From NCBI RefSeq assembly GCF_965200405.1, contig NZ_OZ241356.1, forward strand, positions 124,001-188,000: a stretch of 64,000 nt of DNA, written 5' to 3'. The translations under genes and the position numbers were made by a program. Under the pieces are notes generated by a model. The model saw nothing but the letters and a program-made list of their open reading frames with translations, did no database searches and had not been told where the DNA came from. This document shows, piece after piece, positions 1 through 9,159 of the stretch; positions within the stretch are counted from its first letter, which is position 1; the number at the start of each line of letters is the position of its first letter. Origin of the DNA: Glacieibacterium sp965200405 (lineage in GTDB: Bacteria; Pseudomonadota; Alphaproteobacteria; Sphingomonadales; Sphingomonadaceae).

Positions 1-1
1 G

Positions 2-751
2 CGCGACGCACCGGCGGTGATCCTACTGCACGGTTTCGGAGCCAGCCTCGATACGTGGGAGCCTTGGGCGCGGGCATTGTCGACGCGCTTCCGGGTCGTC
101 CGTCTGGACCTTCCCGGTTTCGGCCTGACCGGTGCCGATCCCACCGGCGACTATAGCGATGCTCGCGCGATGCAGATCCTCATCGAAATGATGGACCAGC
201 TCGGGATCGAGCGAGCCAGCCTGGTCGGCAATTCGATGGGCGGGCGTATTGCCTGGACCTTCGCTGCGTTTCATCCATCGCGAGTATCGCGCCTCGTACT
301 GATATCGCCGGACGGGTTCGCCAGCCCGGGCTTCGCCTATGGCCGCCCGCCGACGGTGCCGATCCTGATGCAGGCGCTGCCCTATGTCGCGCCGCGCGGA
401 CTGATCCGCGCCAATCTGGCGGCTGCCTACGCCCGGCCGGAGGCGCTGAGCGAGCCGACCCTGACCCGTTACCGCGACATGCTGCTGGCGCCCGGCGTGC
501 GGGCCGCAATCCTGGCGCGGACCAGCCAGACGATCCTACAGGACCCCGCACCGCTCCTCGCCCGCGTCGAGGCGCCCACGCTTCTGCTATGGGGCGAAAA
601 GGACCGCATGATCCCGATCAGCAACGCGGCTGACTATTTGCGCCACCTGCCCCATGCGACGCTGGTACGCCTGCCGAACCTCGGCCACGTTCCATTCGAG
701 GAAGACCCGGCCCGATCGCTTGCCCCGGTGGAGCGCTTTCTGGCTAGTTAG
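2..751 (+). CDS. Alpha/beta hydrolase, 5'-truncated by window edge
   Basis: Alpha/beta-hydrolase fold protein; the substrate cannot be told. The frame is open from base 2 (RDAPAVILLHGFG), so the GTG at 17 lies inside the beta-strand/oxyanion motif and the true start is upstream of the window. Visible motifs are the HGFG oxyanion loop at the start, the nucleophile elbow GNSMGG (serine near base 233), the acid region WGEKDRMIP and the catalytic histidine in LGHVPFEEDP near the C-terminus. The lid lies between about 330 and 540. Members of this shape include esterases and C-C bond hydrolases. The reading frame ends cleanly at TAG; the next 200 bases hold no gene. Confidence 0.85.
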   Translation, partial: RDAPAVILLHGFGASLDTWEPWARALSTRFRVVRLDLPGFGLTGADPTGDYSDARAMQILIEMMDQLGIERASLVGNSMGGRIAWTFAAFHPSRVSRLVLISPDGFASPGFAYGRPPTVPILMQALPYVAPRGLIRANLAAAYARPEALSEPTLTRYRDMLLAPGVRAAILARTSQTILQDPAPLLARVEAPTLLLWGEKDRMIPISNAADYLRHLPHATLVRLPNLGHVPFEEDPARSLAPVERFLAS

Positions 752-958
752 CCTTAAACCGCTTAGCTAGATTTGGCGGGAAACGATGAACATAGAATCT
801 CGCTCCAGGACAATGGCTCCCCGAATGCGCGTCATGGAGCATATCAGTGGCCATACGCCCTGATCGGGCACAGTTAGCCTCACAATCGGATAGCGCCACG
901 CGTCTCAGTCATTGGGTTGCCAGCTTCCCACCCAGATTAAGTCCTAGGGAAAGACCGG
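752..958. other. Intergenic region without a recognisable gene
   Basis: About 200 bases between the hydrolase stop and the 3' end of tRNA-Thr. No open frame with a ribosome-binding site, no strong hairpin followed by T residues and no integrase-type repeat of the tRNA 3' end was seen. Nothing can be assigned here. Confidence 0.5.
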
Positions 959-1031
959 TGCCGCTTAGGTGACTCGAACACCTGACCCCATCATTACGAA
1001 TGATGTGCTCTACCGGCTGAGCTAAAGCGGC
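959..1031 (-). tRNA. tRNA-Thr (anticodon CGT)
   Basis: The reverse complement folds as a full cloverleaf of 73 nt: acceptor GCCGCTT pairs with AAGCGGC, D stem GCTC/GAGC with an 8-nt loop, anticodon stem CATCA/TGATG with loop TTCGTAA, variable segment GGGTC, T stem AGGTG/CACCT with loop TTCGAGT, discriminator A. The anticodon CGT (complement at 996-998) reads ACG threonine codons. The 3' CCA is not encoded (CCG follows the discriminator), as is usual in this group. It is transcribed away from the unknown gene at 1136. Confidence 0.96.
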
Positions 1032-1135
1032 GTACCCGGGAGCGGGGCCTTTAGCAGCGGCTTTGCAGGGATACAAGCGGCGCGGCGCAAGCTGGGGTGG
1101 GCGTGGCCGTATGATGGCGCAGAAGGAGCGTCCTG

Positions 1136-1672
1136 ATGGGTGATGAAGCAAGCGACGGGACGGATCGTCGCGAGCCGTTGTTCGAGCCGCCGCCGAGCCT
1201 GGTGCAGCGGCCTGAGCGACGGCTGACGGCGCGGGTCGCTGCGGGCTTTGCCGCCGGGCTTGGCCGGCATGAGTTTCGGGACAATGCGGTGACGCTGGCG
1301 TTCGACAGCGGCGGCACCCGCGTTACTGCGGTCGGATCGGCGGTGGCTGCTGCCTTTGCGCTGGAGTGTGGGCCGTGCGCGCTGGAGGTCGACGCCGACG
1401 ATCTGGCGGCCTGCCTGCGCGATGCCTGCGACGTGCTGAAAGCTGCGCCTCGCGTCGTGCCGTTCGAGGCGGCAGTGCGTACGGCGCGAGCGGCCTGCGT
1501 TCTGCTGCGCGGGGTGTTGTTGCCGGTCGATGGTGGCGCCGAGGCGGTGCTGAGCTGGAAGGAAGTGCTGGACGCGGATGCAACGGCGCAGTTGCGCGCC
1601 GAACTGCTTCGTTCGATCGCGACAACGGGTGGCGAGGTCGCAAGCTCGGTCCGCGACGTGTTCGCCGATTAG
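1136..1672 (+). CDS. Conserved-looking protein of unknown function, 178 aa
   Basis: A 178-residue soluble protein that I do not recognise. Start choice is good: ATG at 1136 is preceded by AAGGAG at 1123-1128 with a 7-nt gap. There is no signal peptide or membrane segment. The sequence is rich in Ala, Arg, Val and acidic residues; the central part has two cysteine-containing strands (FALECGPCALEV). The segment VLLPVDGGAEAVLSWKEVL resembles the last strands of PAS-like modules, but this is only an impression. It lies 108 bases upstream of the NAD-glutamate dehydrogenase start and on the same strand, so it may share its promoter. Confidence 0.75.
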   Translation: MGDEASDGTDRREPLFEPPPSLVQRPERRLTARVAAGFAAGLGRHEFRDNAVTLAFDSGGTRVTAVGSAVAAAFALECGPCALEVDADDLAACLRDACDVLKAAPRVVPFEAAVRTARAACVLLRGVLLPVDGGAEAVLSWKEVLDADATAQLRAELLRSIATTGGEVASSVRDVFAD

Positions 1673-1780
1673 GCGCAGGTCGATGGGATCGCCGTCGCGC
1701 TGGCGTCGGACCTTCGCGGCGGGTTGTCTGGCGCGCGGTGCGGACGCATAAGCGCGCCGCGACCAGTTCGGAGCAAATTC

Positions 1781-4700
1781 ATGACGAGTGTCAGTGCAAA
1801 TGGCGGATCCGGCGAGCCGGAGACGAGAAATGCGCTCGCCTGTGCGCTGTTCGACAGCGCTTTGCCCGGTGAAGCGGATGGCATCGATGCCGCTGCGCGT
1901 GAGGCGATCCTGAACTTCGTCGCTGGTGCCGTGTCCGAACGCGCTGCGGGAACGGTGTCGATGCAGCTCGAGCCGGCACCGGGCAGCACCGACGGGCCAG
2001 CCGCCCGTCGCCGCCTGAGCCTGGCCATCGTCAACGATGACATGCCGTTCATCGTCGACTCGGTGTCGTCGGCGATCACTGCCGAGGGCCTGGGCATCGA
2101 CCGGCTGCTCCATCCGATCGTCGATGTGCGCCGCGATGCCGACGGGATATTGCTGGAGATCATCGGGCTGGCCAGCGGCACGCCTTCGACCGGCGTGACG
2201 CGCGAATCCATCGTCTATATCGAACTCGAGCGGGTTTCGGCCAAGGCGCGGACGGCGCTGATGGAGAACTTGCGCGCCGTGCTGGAGGATGTGCGCGTCG
2301 CGGTGGCGGACTGGCCGCAGATGCTGGCGCTGCTGCGGACCACGACGCAGGCGCTGATCGAGAACCCGCCGCCGGTGGCGCCGCATGCAGCCGCCGAGGC
2401 GGTGGCATTTCTGGAATGGTTGGCAAATAACAACTTCACGCTGCTCGGCGCGCGCCGGTATGGGCTGGGCGGCGACCTCGACGATCCGATGTTCGAGCCG
2501 TCGGCAGAGCCCGGACTGGGCGTGCTGCGCGACGCCGATTATCCGCTGTGGAACGGCACCGACGCGACGCCGCCGGCCAGCTTGAAGCGCCTGCTCGCCA
2601 AGCCCGACCCGTTGCTCATCACCAAGGCCGGTACCGTGTCCCGCGTGCACCGCCGGGTCAACGCCGACCTGATCGCGGTCAAGGGCTTCGACCGCGCCGG
2701 GCGAGTGATCAGCGAAACGCGCTTCCTTGGCCTGTTCACCAGCCATGCCCTGGCGGTGTCGCCGCGGCAGGTGCCGCTGCTGCGTCGCAAGGTCGGCGAG
2801 GTCATCGACGCGCTCGGCTTTTCGCACGGTGGGCATACCGGCAAGGCACTCATCCACGTCCTGGAGAGCTTCCCGCGCGAGGAGCTGTTCGAGGTCGGTG
2901 GCGTCCGCTTGCAGTCGATGGCGCTCGGATTGCTGTCCCTTCTCGACCGGCCGCGTCCCAAGCTGTTCGCCCGTCCCGACCCATTCGGGCGCTTTGTCTC
3001 CGTGCTCGTCTATGTGCCGCGCGACGGCTACGACCAGGGCATGCGCGAGGCGGTCGGGCGGATGCTGACCGAGACGCTCGGCGGGCGCCTGCTGCGCTAT
3101 GAAGTCGAGCTGCGCGCCGAGGGACTGGCCCGCGTCCATTACATCGTCGACGTCTCGACCGGTGGCGCCAATGTCGATGAAGCCGATCTCGACCGCCGGC
3201 TCAACGTGCTGGTGCGCGGCTGGGACGAGGCGCTGGAGACGGCGCTGATCGACACCGCCGGTCCGGCTCGGGCGGCACGCCTGACGCTGACCTATGGCAA
3301 GGCGTTTTCTGCGAGCTACCGCGCCCAGTACACGGCGACCGAAGCCGCCGCCGATGCCGTCCACCTGTCCGAACTCGGCGACGAGAGCGAGCGTGCGGTC
3401 GACCTGTACCGGCGCGACGGTGACGCGCCGAACCAGCTGCGCCTCAAGATTTTCCGTGTCGGTGCGATCATCCCGCTGTCCGATGCGGTACCGGTGCTGG
3501 AAAACTTTGGCCTGCGGGTCATCGAGGAGTTCCCGTTCGACCTGGTTGGCGGCAAGCTCGGCTGGATTCACGACTTCCTGCTGGAAGCGCCCGACGGCCT
3601 GGCGCTGGACATCGAGCAACTGAAGCTGCGGGTCGAGCCTGCCCTGCGGGCGGTGCTGCTTGGCCAGCAGGAGAATGACGCTTTCAATGCGCTGGTCATC
3701 GGTGCCGGGCTGGATGCCGAGACCACTGGTTGGCTGCGCGCCTATTTCCGCTACCTACGCCAGACCGGCGTCGCCTATGGCCTGCAGACCGTCGTCGACG
3801 CACTCCGGCGCTATCCGGCGCTGACCGACGAACTGGTGGCGCTGTTCCGGACCCGGTTCGCGCTTGAGATCGCCGACCGAGACGCGGCGGCCGACGCCAT
3901 TGCGGCGCGGATCGAGGCCGGCCTGGCAGCGGTCACCGCGATCGACGACGACCGCATCCTGCGGCTGTACCGCAGTGTCGTCATGGCCACCCTGCGCACC
4001 AACGCCTTCGTACCCGGCGGTCCGGAAGCGCTCGCCTTCAAGCTCGACAGCGCGCTGGTGCCCGACCTGCCGCCGCCGGTCCCGTTCCGGGAGATTTGGG
4101 TCTTCTCGGCGCGGGTCGAGGGCATCCACCTGCGCGCCGGGCCGATCGCGCGCGGCGGCCTGCGCTGGTCCGACCGCCGCGACGATTTCCGTACCGAGGT
4201 GCTGGGGCTGGTCAAGGCGCAGAAGGTCAAGAACACCGTCATCGTGCCGACCGGCTCGAAGGGCGGCTTCTACCCCAAGATGCTGCCCAGCCCGACCAAT
4301 CGCGACGCCTGGCTGGCGGAGGGCACGGAGGCGTACCGGATCTACATCCGCGCGCTGTTGTCGATCACCGACAACCTCGATGCAGCGGGTGGCGTGGTGC
4401 CGCCGGCGAGCGTGATCTGCCACGATGCGCCCGATCCATATCTGGTGGTCGCGGCCGACAAGGGCACCGCGACCTTCTCTGACATCGCCAACGAGATCAG
4501 CCTCGACCACGGCTTCTGGCTCGGCGACGCTTTCGCGAGCGGCGGCAAGAACGGCTATGATCACAAGGCGATGGCGATCACCGCCAAGGGCGCCTGGATC
4601 TCCGTCGCACGTCATTTCCGCGAACTCGGCGTCGACGTGCAGAGCGATCCGGTGCGTGTCGTCGGCTGTGGCGACATGTCGGGCGACGTCTTCGGCAACG

Positions 4701-6532
4701 GCATGCTGCTGAGCCGCAGCATCCGTTTGCTCGCCGCCTATGATCACCGCCACATCTTCCTCGACCCGACGCCCGATGCCGAGGTCAGCTTCAAGGAGCG
4801 CGAGCGCCTGTTCGCCCTGCCCCGCTCGTCGTGGGACGACTATGACAAGTCGTTGATCTCCCAGGGCGGCGGCGTCTTTCCGCGCAGCCTCAAGTCGATC
4901 CCGATCTCGGCCGAGGTCAAGGCCGCACTGGGCATCGCTACCGACACCTGCTCGCCCTCGCAGCTGATTACCGCGATCCTGCGCAGCCCCGTCGACCTGC
5001 TGTGGTTCGGTGGCATCGGCACCTATGTGAAGTCCAGCGACGAGAACAATGCCGAGGTCGGCGACCGCGCCAACGATGCGCACCGCATCAACGGCTCCGA
5101 GGTCGGCGCCAAGGTCATCGGCGAGGGTGCGAACCTGGGCCTCACCCAGGCCGGCCGCCTGGAGTTCGCAGCGCATGGCGGGCGGCTCAACACCGACTTC
5201 ATCGACAACTCCGCCGGCGTCGATTGCTCGGACAACGAGGTAAACATCAAGATCGCGCTCAACCCGGAGATTGCGGCCGGGCGACTGAGCGAGGCCGATC
5301 GCGATACGCTGCTGGTCGAGATGACCGACGATGTCGCGGCGCTCGTGCTGCGCGACAACACGCTGCAGACCCAGGCGCTGAGCATCGCCGAGCGTGGCGG
5401 CAACCCTGCCCTGCCCGCACACATTCGCCTGATCCAGACGCTGGAGGCCAGCGCCGCCAAGCTCGACCGCAGCGTCGAGGGGCTCGCCTCCGACGAGGTG
5501 CTGGCGCAGCGTGGGAGGTCCGGGGGCGCACTCGAGCGGCCCGAACTGGCGGTGGTCATGGCCTATGCCAAGATGGCCGTCTACGACGCGCTGGTCGCCA
5601 GCCCGGTCGTCGACGACGCGCTGCTGGTTCCCGACCTGCATGCCGCCTTTCCCCGTGCGATGCAGGAGCGATACGCCGCCGCGATCGACGGCCACCGCCT
5701 GCGCCGCGAGTTGATCGCGACCAAGCTGGCCAACGCGCTGGTCAATCGCGGCGGGCTGACGCTGCCGTTCGAGCTGGCCGAAGAGATGAGCGTCGGGCTC
5801 GACGAGGTCGCCAGCGCGTTTGTGGCGGCGCGCGCGCTGTTCGACTTCCGGACCTTGTGGGCGGCGATCGATACCAGCGCGGTCCCCGGGCCGGTCCAGC
5901 TCGACCTGCACGTCGATGCGGTGGCTGCGCTGCGGACCCAGATGGCTGACCTGATCCGTTCGAGCGGCGGTCTTGGCGCTTCGGCACTCGTCGAGCGGCT
6001 GCGTCCGGGCGTCGACCGCATGGGCGCGACGGTGTTCGACCTGCTGCGACCCGAGCCGCGAGCCGAGATCGACCGGATGCGGGCGCGGCTCGAGGCTCAA
6101 TCGACGCCGGCCGATGTCTCGGATCAACTGCTGCGGATCAACGCCCTCGATGGTGCGGTCGGTGTCGGCCTGCTGTCGTCGGATCTCGGCATCGACGAGG
6201 CGGCGGCGGCGCGCGCTTATACCGCGCTCGGCGAGGCGCTCGGGCTTGACTGGGCCAAGGGCGCGGCGGCGGCACTGACCCCCGCCGACCCGTGGGAGCG
6301 CCTGCTCCAGGCCGGTCTGGTCCGCGACTTCGAGCAGCTCCGCCTCGACCTGATGAAGCGTATCGTCGAGCCGGGCGGCGATCCGGTGGCCTCGGTCGAT
6401 AGCTGGCTGGCGGCGAATGCGACGAGCGTGACGCGCGTTGCCGGACCGGTATCGCGGGCGCGCAGCGGTGGTCCGGTGACCACTGCGATGCTCGCGCACC
6501 TCGCCAACCAGGCACGGGCGGCGCTGGGCTGA
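1781..6532 (+). CDS. gdhB: NAD-specific glutamate dehydrogenase, large (about 180 kDa) class
   Basis: Cytoplasmic enzyme that oxidatively deaminates L-glutamate to 2-oxoglutarate and ammonia with NAD, feeding glutamate carbon to the TCA cycle. At 1583 residues it matches the large bacterial class, in which a GDH core is flanked by long regulatory N- and C-terminal regions. The core is at about residues 785-1160: the segment GGLRWSDRRDDFRTEVLGL and the lysine-containing GSKGGFYPK, then the nucleotide-binding part with VVGCGDMSGDVFGNGM. ATG at 1781 is chosen because GGAG sits 7 nt upstream; a TTG at 1724 would add 19 residues that do not look conserved. A single gene with no partner subunits, as is normal for this class. 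Confidence 0.95.
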   Translation: MTSVSANGGSGEPETRNALACALFDSALPGEADGIDAAAREAILNFVAGAVSERAAGTVSMQLEPAPGSTDGPAARRRLSLAIVNDDMPFIVDSVSSAITAEGLGIDRLLHPIVDVRRDADGILLEIIGLASGTPSTGVTRESIVYIELERVSAKARTALMENLRAVLEDVRVAVADWPQMLALLRTTTQALIENPPPVAPHAAAEAVAFLEWLANNNFTLLGARRYGLGGDLDDPMFEPSAEPGLGVLRDADYPLWNGTDATPPASLKRLLAKPDPLLITKAGTVSRVHRRVNADLIAVKGFDRAGRVISETRFLGLFTSHALAVSPRQVPLLRRKVGEVIDALGFSHGGHTGKALIHVLESFPREELFEVGGVRLQSMALGLLSLLDRPRPKLFARPDPFGRFVSVLVYVPRDGYDQGMREAVGRMLTETLGGRLLRYEVELRAEGLARVHYIVDVSTGGANVDEADLDRRLNVLVRGWDEALETALIDTAGPARAARLTLTYGKAFSASYRAQYTATEAAADAVHLSELGDESERAVDLYRRDGDAPNQLRLKIFRVGAIIPLSDAVPVLENFGLRVIEEFPFDLVGGKLGWIHDFLLEAPDGLALDIEQLKLRVEPALRAVLLGQQENDAFNALVIGAGLDAETTGWLRAYFRYLRQTGVAYGLQTVVDALRRYPALTDELVALFRTRFALEIADRDAAADAIAARIEAGLAAVTAIDDDRILRLYRSVVMATLRTNAFVPGGPEALAFKLDSALVPDLPPPVPFREIWVFSARVEGIHLRAGPIARGGLRWSDRRDDFRTEVLGLVKAQKVKNTVIVPTGSKGGFYPKMLPSPTNRDAWLAEGTEAYRIYIRALLSITDNLDAAGGVVPPASVICHDAPDPYLVVAADKGTATFSDIANEISLDHGFWLGDAFASGGKNGYDHKAMAITAKGAWISVARHFRELGVDVQSDPVRVVGCGDMSGDVFGNGMLLSRSIRLLAAYDHRHIFLDPTPDAEVSFKERERLFALPRSSWDDYDKSLISQGGGVFPRSLKSIPISAEVKAALGIATDTCSPSQLITAILRSPVDLLWFGGIGTYVKSSDENNAEVGDRANDAHRINGSEVGAKVIGEGANLGLTQAGRLEFAAHGGRLNTDFIDNSAGVDCSDNEVNIKIALNPEIAAGRLSEADRDTLLVEMTDDVAALVLRDNTLQTQALSIAERGGNPALPAHIRLIQTLEASAAKLDRSVEGLASDEVLAQRGRSGGALERPELAVVMAYAKMAVYDALVASPVVDDALLVPDLHAAFPRAMQERYAAAIDGHRLRRELIATKLANALVNRGGLTLPFELAEEMSVGLDEVASAFVAARALFDFRTLWAAIDTSAVPGPVQLDLHVDAVAALRTQMADLIRSSGGLGASALVERLRPGVDRMGATVFDLLRPEPRAEIDRMRARLEAQSTPADVSDQLLRINALDGAVGVGLLSSDLGIDEAAAARAYTALGEALGLDWAKGAAAALTPADPWERLLQAGLVRDFEQLRLDLMKRIVEPGGDPVASVDSWLAANATSVTRVAGPVSRARSGGPVTTAMLAHLANQARAALG

Positions 6533-6556
6533 TCGATCCGACTGGTCGCAAAACCG

Positions 6557-6587
6557 ATGTCGCGCGTTGGTGCGCAAACAGCGACAT
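6557..6587. promoter_or_regulatory. Inverted repeat upstream of the SDR gene
   Basis: ATGTCGC at 6557-6563 and GCGACAT at 6581-6587 are perfect inverted arms around a 17-nt spacer that contains a second GCGC...GCGC pairing. It ends just before the ribosome-binding site (AGG at 6588-6590) of the following gene. This could be a repressor operator or an mRNA hairpin; no T-run follows, so a terminator is unlikely. Confidence 0.35.
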
Positions 6588-6599
6588 AGGAAAATCGAT

Positions 6600-7661
6600 A
6601 TGGTCGGAACGGCATTGGTCGTCGGCGCGAGCGGCATCGTCGGCAGCGCAACCGCAACGCTGCTGAACGAACAGGGGTGGACCGTCCACGGGCTGGCACG
6701 GCGACCGGCGGCGCAGGCGGGCATATTGCCGGTCGTGGCCGACCTGCAGGATGCCGCGGCGACGGCAGCGGCGCTGGCCGAGGTGCGGCCCGATGCGGTG
6801 TTCATCACCACCTGGTTGCGTCAGGACAGCGAGGCGGAGAATATCCGCGTCAATTCGGCAATGGTCCGCAACCTGCTCGACGGGCTGCGTGGCGGCGGCA
6901 GCACGCGCCACGTCGCGCTGGTCACCGGCCTCAAGCACTACCTCGGGCCATTCGAGGCCTATGGCAAAGGCGTGCTGCCGCAGACGCCGTTCCGCGAGAC
7001 GCAGGGTCGGCTCGATATCGAGAACTTCTATTACGCGCAGGAGGACGAGGTGTTCGCTGCGGCGGCCCGCGACGGCTTTGGCTGGAGCGTCCACCGCCCG
7101 CATACCGTCATCGGCAAGGCGGTCGGCAACGCCATGAACATGGGCACGACGCTGGCCGTCTACGCGACGATCTGCCGGGAGACCGGGCGACCCTTCCGCT
7201 TTCCGGGCTCTGCAACGCAGTGGGATGGCCTGACCGACATGACCGACGCCCGGCTGCTCGCCCGGCAATTGCTGTGGGCGGCAACCACGCCGGCCGCACG
7301 CGACCAGGCGTTCAATGTCGTCAACGGCGATGTCTTCCGCTGGAGCTGGATGTGGGGCCGCATCGCCGAATGGTTCGGCGTCGAGGCCGCGCCGTTCGAC
7401 GGCAGCATCGTGCCGCTGGAGCAGCAGATGGCCGATGATGCCCCGATCTGGCGCACCATCGCCGAACGTGACGGGCTGGCCGAGGCGGATCTCGACCGCC
7501 TGGTTTCGCCCTGGCACACCGACGCCGACCTTGGCCGGCCGGTCGAGGTGGTCACCGACATGTCGAAAAGCCGCCGCCTAGGATTCACTGCTTACCAGCC
7601 GACCGACGATGCGTTCTTCGACCTTTTCGCCGCACTTCGCGCCGACCGGCTGATCCCCTAG
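6600..7661 (+). CDS. SDR-family NAD(P)-dependent reductase, PRISE (progesterone 5-beta-reductase/iridoid synthase-like)
   Basis: Extended short-chain dehydrogenase of 353 residues, probably reducing an activated C=C bond of an enone; the physiological substrate is unknown. The N-terminal Rossmann motif is GASGIVGSA (residues 8-16). The PRISE type is indicated by NFYYAQEDEVF, the place where classical SDRs carry YxxxK, followed by GWSVHRPHTVIG and by NVVNGDVFRWSWMW near the C-terminus. ATG at 6600 has AGG 9 nt upstream; an upstream GTG at 6567 would cut through the inverted repeat and is unlikely. Its stop overlaps the stop of the convergent MFS gene by 4 bases, leaving no room for a separate terminator. 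Confidence 0.85.
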   Translation: MVGTALVVGASGIVGSATATLLNEQGWTVHGLARRPAAQAGILPVVADLQDAAATAAALAEVRPDAVFITTWLRQDSEAENIRVNSAMVRNLLDGLRGGGSTRHVALVTGLKHYLGPFEAYGKGVLPQTPFRETQGRLDIENFYYAQEDEVFAAAARDGFGWSVHRPHTVIGKAVGNAMNMGTTLAVYATICRETGRPFRFPGSATQWDGLTDMTDARLLARQLLWAATTPAARDQAFNVVNGDVFRWSWMWGRIAEWFGVEAAPFDGSIVPLEQQMADDAPIWRTIAERDGLAEADLDRLVSPWHTDADLGRPVEVVTDMSKSRRLGFTAYQPTDDAFFDLFAALRADRLIP

Positions 7662-8974
7662 CCTCGGAGCGCCGCGGCGTTGGCGGCATGGGCGCGCGCG
7701 TCGAGGGGCCAGCCGTTGACCACCCAGGCGGCAGTCAGCGCCAACAGCGCCGGTGGCAAGGTGAATAACAGCGTCAGCCCGTCGATCGCGCTGGCGCTGT
7801 TCGCCGTACCCAGCTTTGCCTCGAAGTCCAGCCACGCCAGCACCGGGTAAGTCAGCCCGACCGGGATCGCATAGCCGAGCTTTTGCACCGCCACCGCTGC
7901 GGCGTAGAACAGCCCGGTCTTCTCCTGCCCGGAGGCGAGTGTCTCCGCATCCGAGACATCGGCGAGCATGGCGCGCAGCAGGAACATCGTCGCGCCATAG
8001 GGCAACCCGGCCAGCGCCATGCCGATCGCCGCCAGCCCCCAATTGTCCGCGGGCAGCAGCACCGTCGCAGTCTGCGTCGCGGCATAGAAGACCAGCGCGA
8101 AGACAATCGCCCGATGCTTCGACGTCGTCCGCGCCAGCCATGTCCACAGCGGTATGCCGAGCATGCCGAAGACGAAATAGACCAGCAGCAGCGACGATGC
8201 CTGGACCGCGGGATAGCCCTTCACCGCCTCGAAAAAGAACAGGAACAGCGCGCCGGCGATCCCGGGCGCGAGGTTGGCGATCAAGTCGACGACCAGCAGC
8301 CGCCGCATCAACGGGTTGCGCATCACCACCAGCAGGTCGGTCAGCCGTGGCGCATGGTCCTTCAGCCGCGGTCGCTCACGCACCAGCAGAAACATCAGTG
8401 CGATGGTCAGCGGCGCGCCGGCGATCACCAGCCAGCCCATCGCATGGATGCCGGGCGCCGTGCCGGCCTGGGGATATAGCCGCGCCAGCAGCGGCGGCAG
8501 CGCCAGCACGACCAGCATGCCGAGTTGCGTCACCAGCATCCACCAGCCGAACACCCGGCTACGCTCGTGATAATCGTCGGTCAGCGTCGCGCCCCAGGCG
8601 GTCTGCGCCACCATCACCGCCGAATAACCGACATACAACAGCAGCAACCCCGCCAGCGCCGCGCCAGCCGAGATTCCGGGGGCTGCTAGATAGGCCGCCA
8701 CCGCTCCCGCCATCAGGACCAGCGTGCCGCCCGCCAGCCAAGGCCTGAACCGGCCGACGCGCGTCGTCGTGCGGTCGATCGCGTGGCCGATCAGCGGATC
8801 GAGCGGAATGTCGATCAGCCGCACGACCAGGAAGATCAGTCCGACCGCCGACAGGCTGAGCCCCAGCTCGCTGGAATAATAGGGTGGCAGGTACACCACC
8901 GTCGGCAGGCCGACCGCTGCGAGCGGCAGGCAAGGTGCCGCGAACGCTCCGAGAATCTTGCGGTGAAGACGCAA
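7658..8974 (-). CDS. MFS transporter, GPH (glycoside/melibiose-type cation symporter) family
   Basis: Inner-membrane symporter of about 438 residues with 12 predicted membrane segments. The N-terminus reads like the melibiose/GPH branch: PPYYSSELGLSLSAVG, then LIDIPLDPLIGHAIDRT followed by GRFRPW, the family signature at the loop between helices 2 and 3. Sugar or a sugar-like solute is therefore the likely cargo, moved with Na+ or H+; the exact solute is unknown. No ATG lies near the start. TTG at 8974 is chosen because GGGGAGG ends 6 nt before it; the TTG two codons upstream (8980) would touch the ribosome-binding site. Convergent with the SDR gene and divergent from the DUF885 gene. Confidence 0.87.
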   Translation of the reverse strand: MRLHRKILGAFAAPCLPLAAVGLPTVVYLPPYYSSELGLSLSAVGLIFLVVRLIDIPLDPLIGHAIDRTTTRVGRFRPWLAGGTLVLMAGAVAAYLAAPGISAGAALAGLLLLYVGYSAVMVAQTAWGATLTDDYHERSRVFGWWMLVTQLGMLVVLALPPLLARLYPQAGTAPGIHAMGWLVIAGAPLTIALMFLLVRERPRLKDHAPRLTDLLVVMRNPLMRRLLVVDLIANLAPGIAGALFLFFFEAVKGYPAVQASSLLLVYFVFGMLGIPLWTWLARTTSKHRAIVFALVFYAATQTATVLLPADNWGLAAIGMALAGLPYGATMFLLRAMLADVSDAETLASGQEKTGLFYAAAVAVQKLGYAIPVGLTYPVLAWLDFEAKLGTANSASAIDGLTLLFTLPPALLALTAAWVVNGWPLDARAHAANAAALRG

Positions 8975-8980
8975 ATGCAA

Positions 8981-9159
8981 CCTCCCCAGGCGTACCGTCC
9001 GTAACGACCATGCTGCCAGCCGCGAGACGGCGCAAGCGGCCTTGATGCCGGCCGCTCGGCAAGGTGGGAAACATCACGATCGGTGCACTTTTATCGCGCG
9101 GTGAGTTTCACCGGCCAGAAACCTGCTTTATGCCGCCTGCACCCATCCCGGAGTATTTG
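8981..9159. promoter_or_regulatory. Divergent intergenic region between MFS and DUF885 genes
   Basis: This 179-base gap must hold promoters for both flanking genes. It contains a perfect inverted repeat, AGCGGCC at 9035-9041 and GGCCGCT at 9050-9056, with an 8-nt spacer, which could be an operator. No convincing -35/-10 pair could be fixed by eye. Confidence 0.4.

Noticed and set aside
959..1031. tRNA-Thr gene considered as an integration site for a mobile element
   Set aside because: No integrase gene and no direct repeat of the tRNA 3' end were found on either side.
1724..1780. TTG at 1724 as the start of the glutamate dehydrogenase
   Set aside because: It would add 19 residues without family support, whereas ATG 1781 has GGAG at a 7-base distance.
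1022..6811. Very long open frames on the minus strand opposite the NAD-glutamate dehydrogenase gene (up to about 1000 codons)
   Set aside because: They are antisense shadows produced by strong G/C bias at the third codon position; their translations are rich in Arg, Gln, His and Asp without domains, and they lack ribosome-binding sites.
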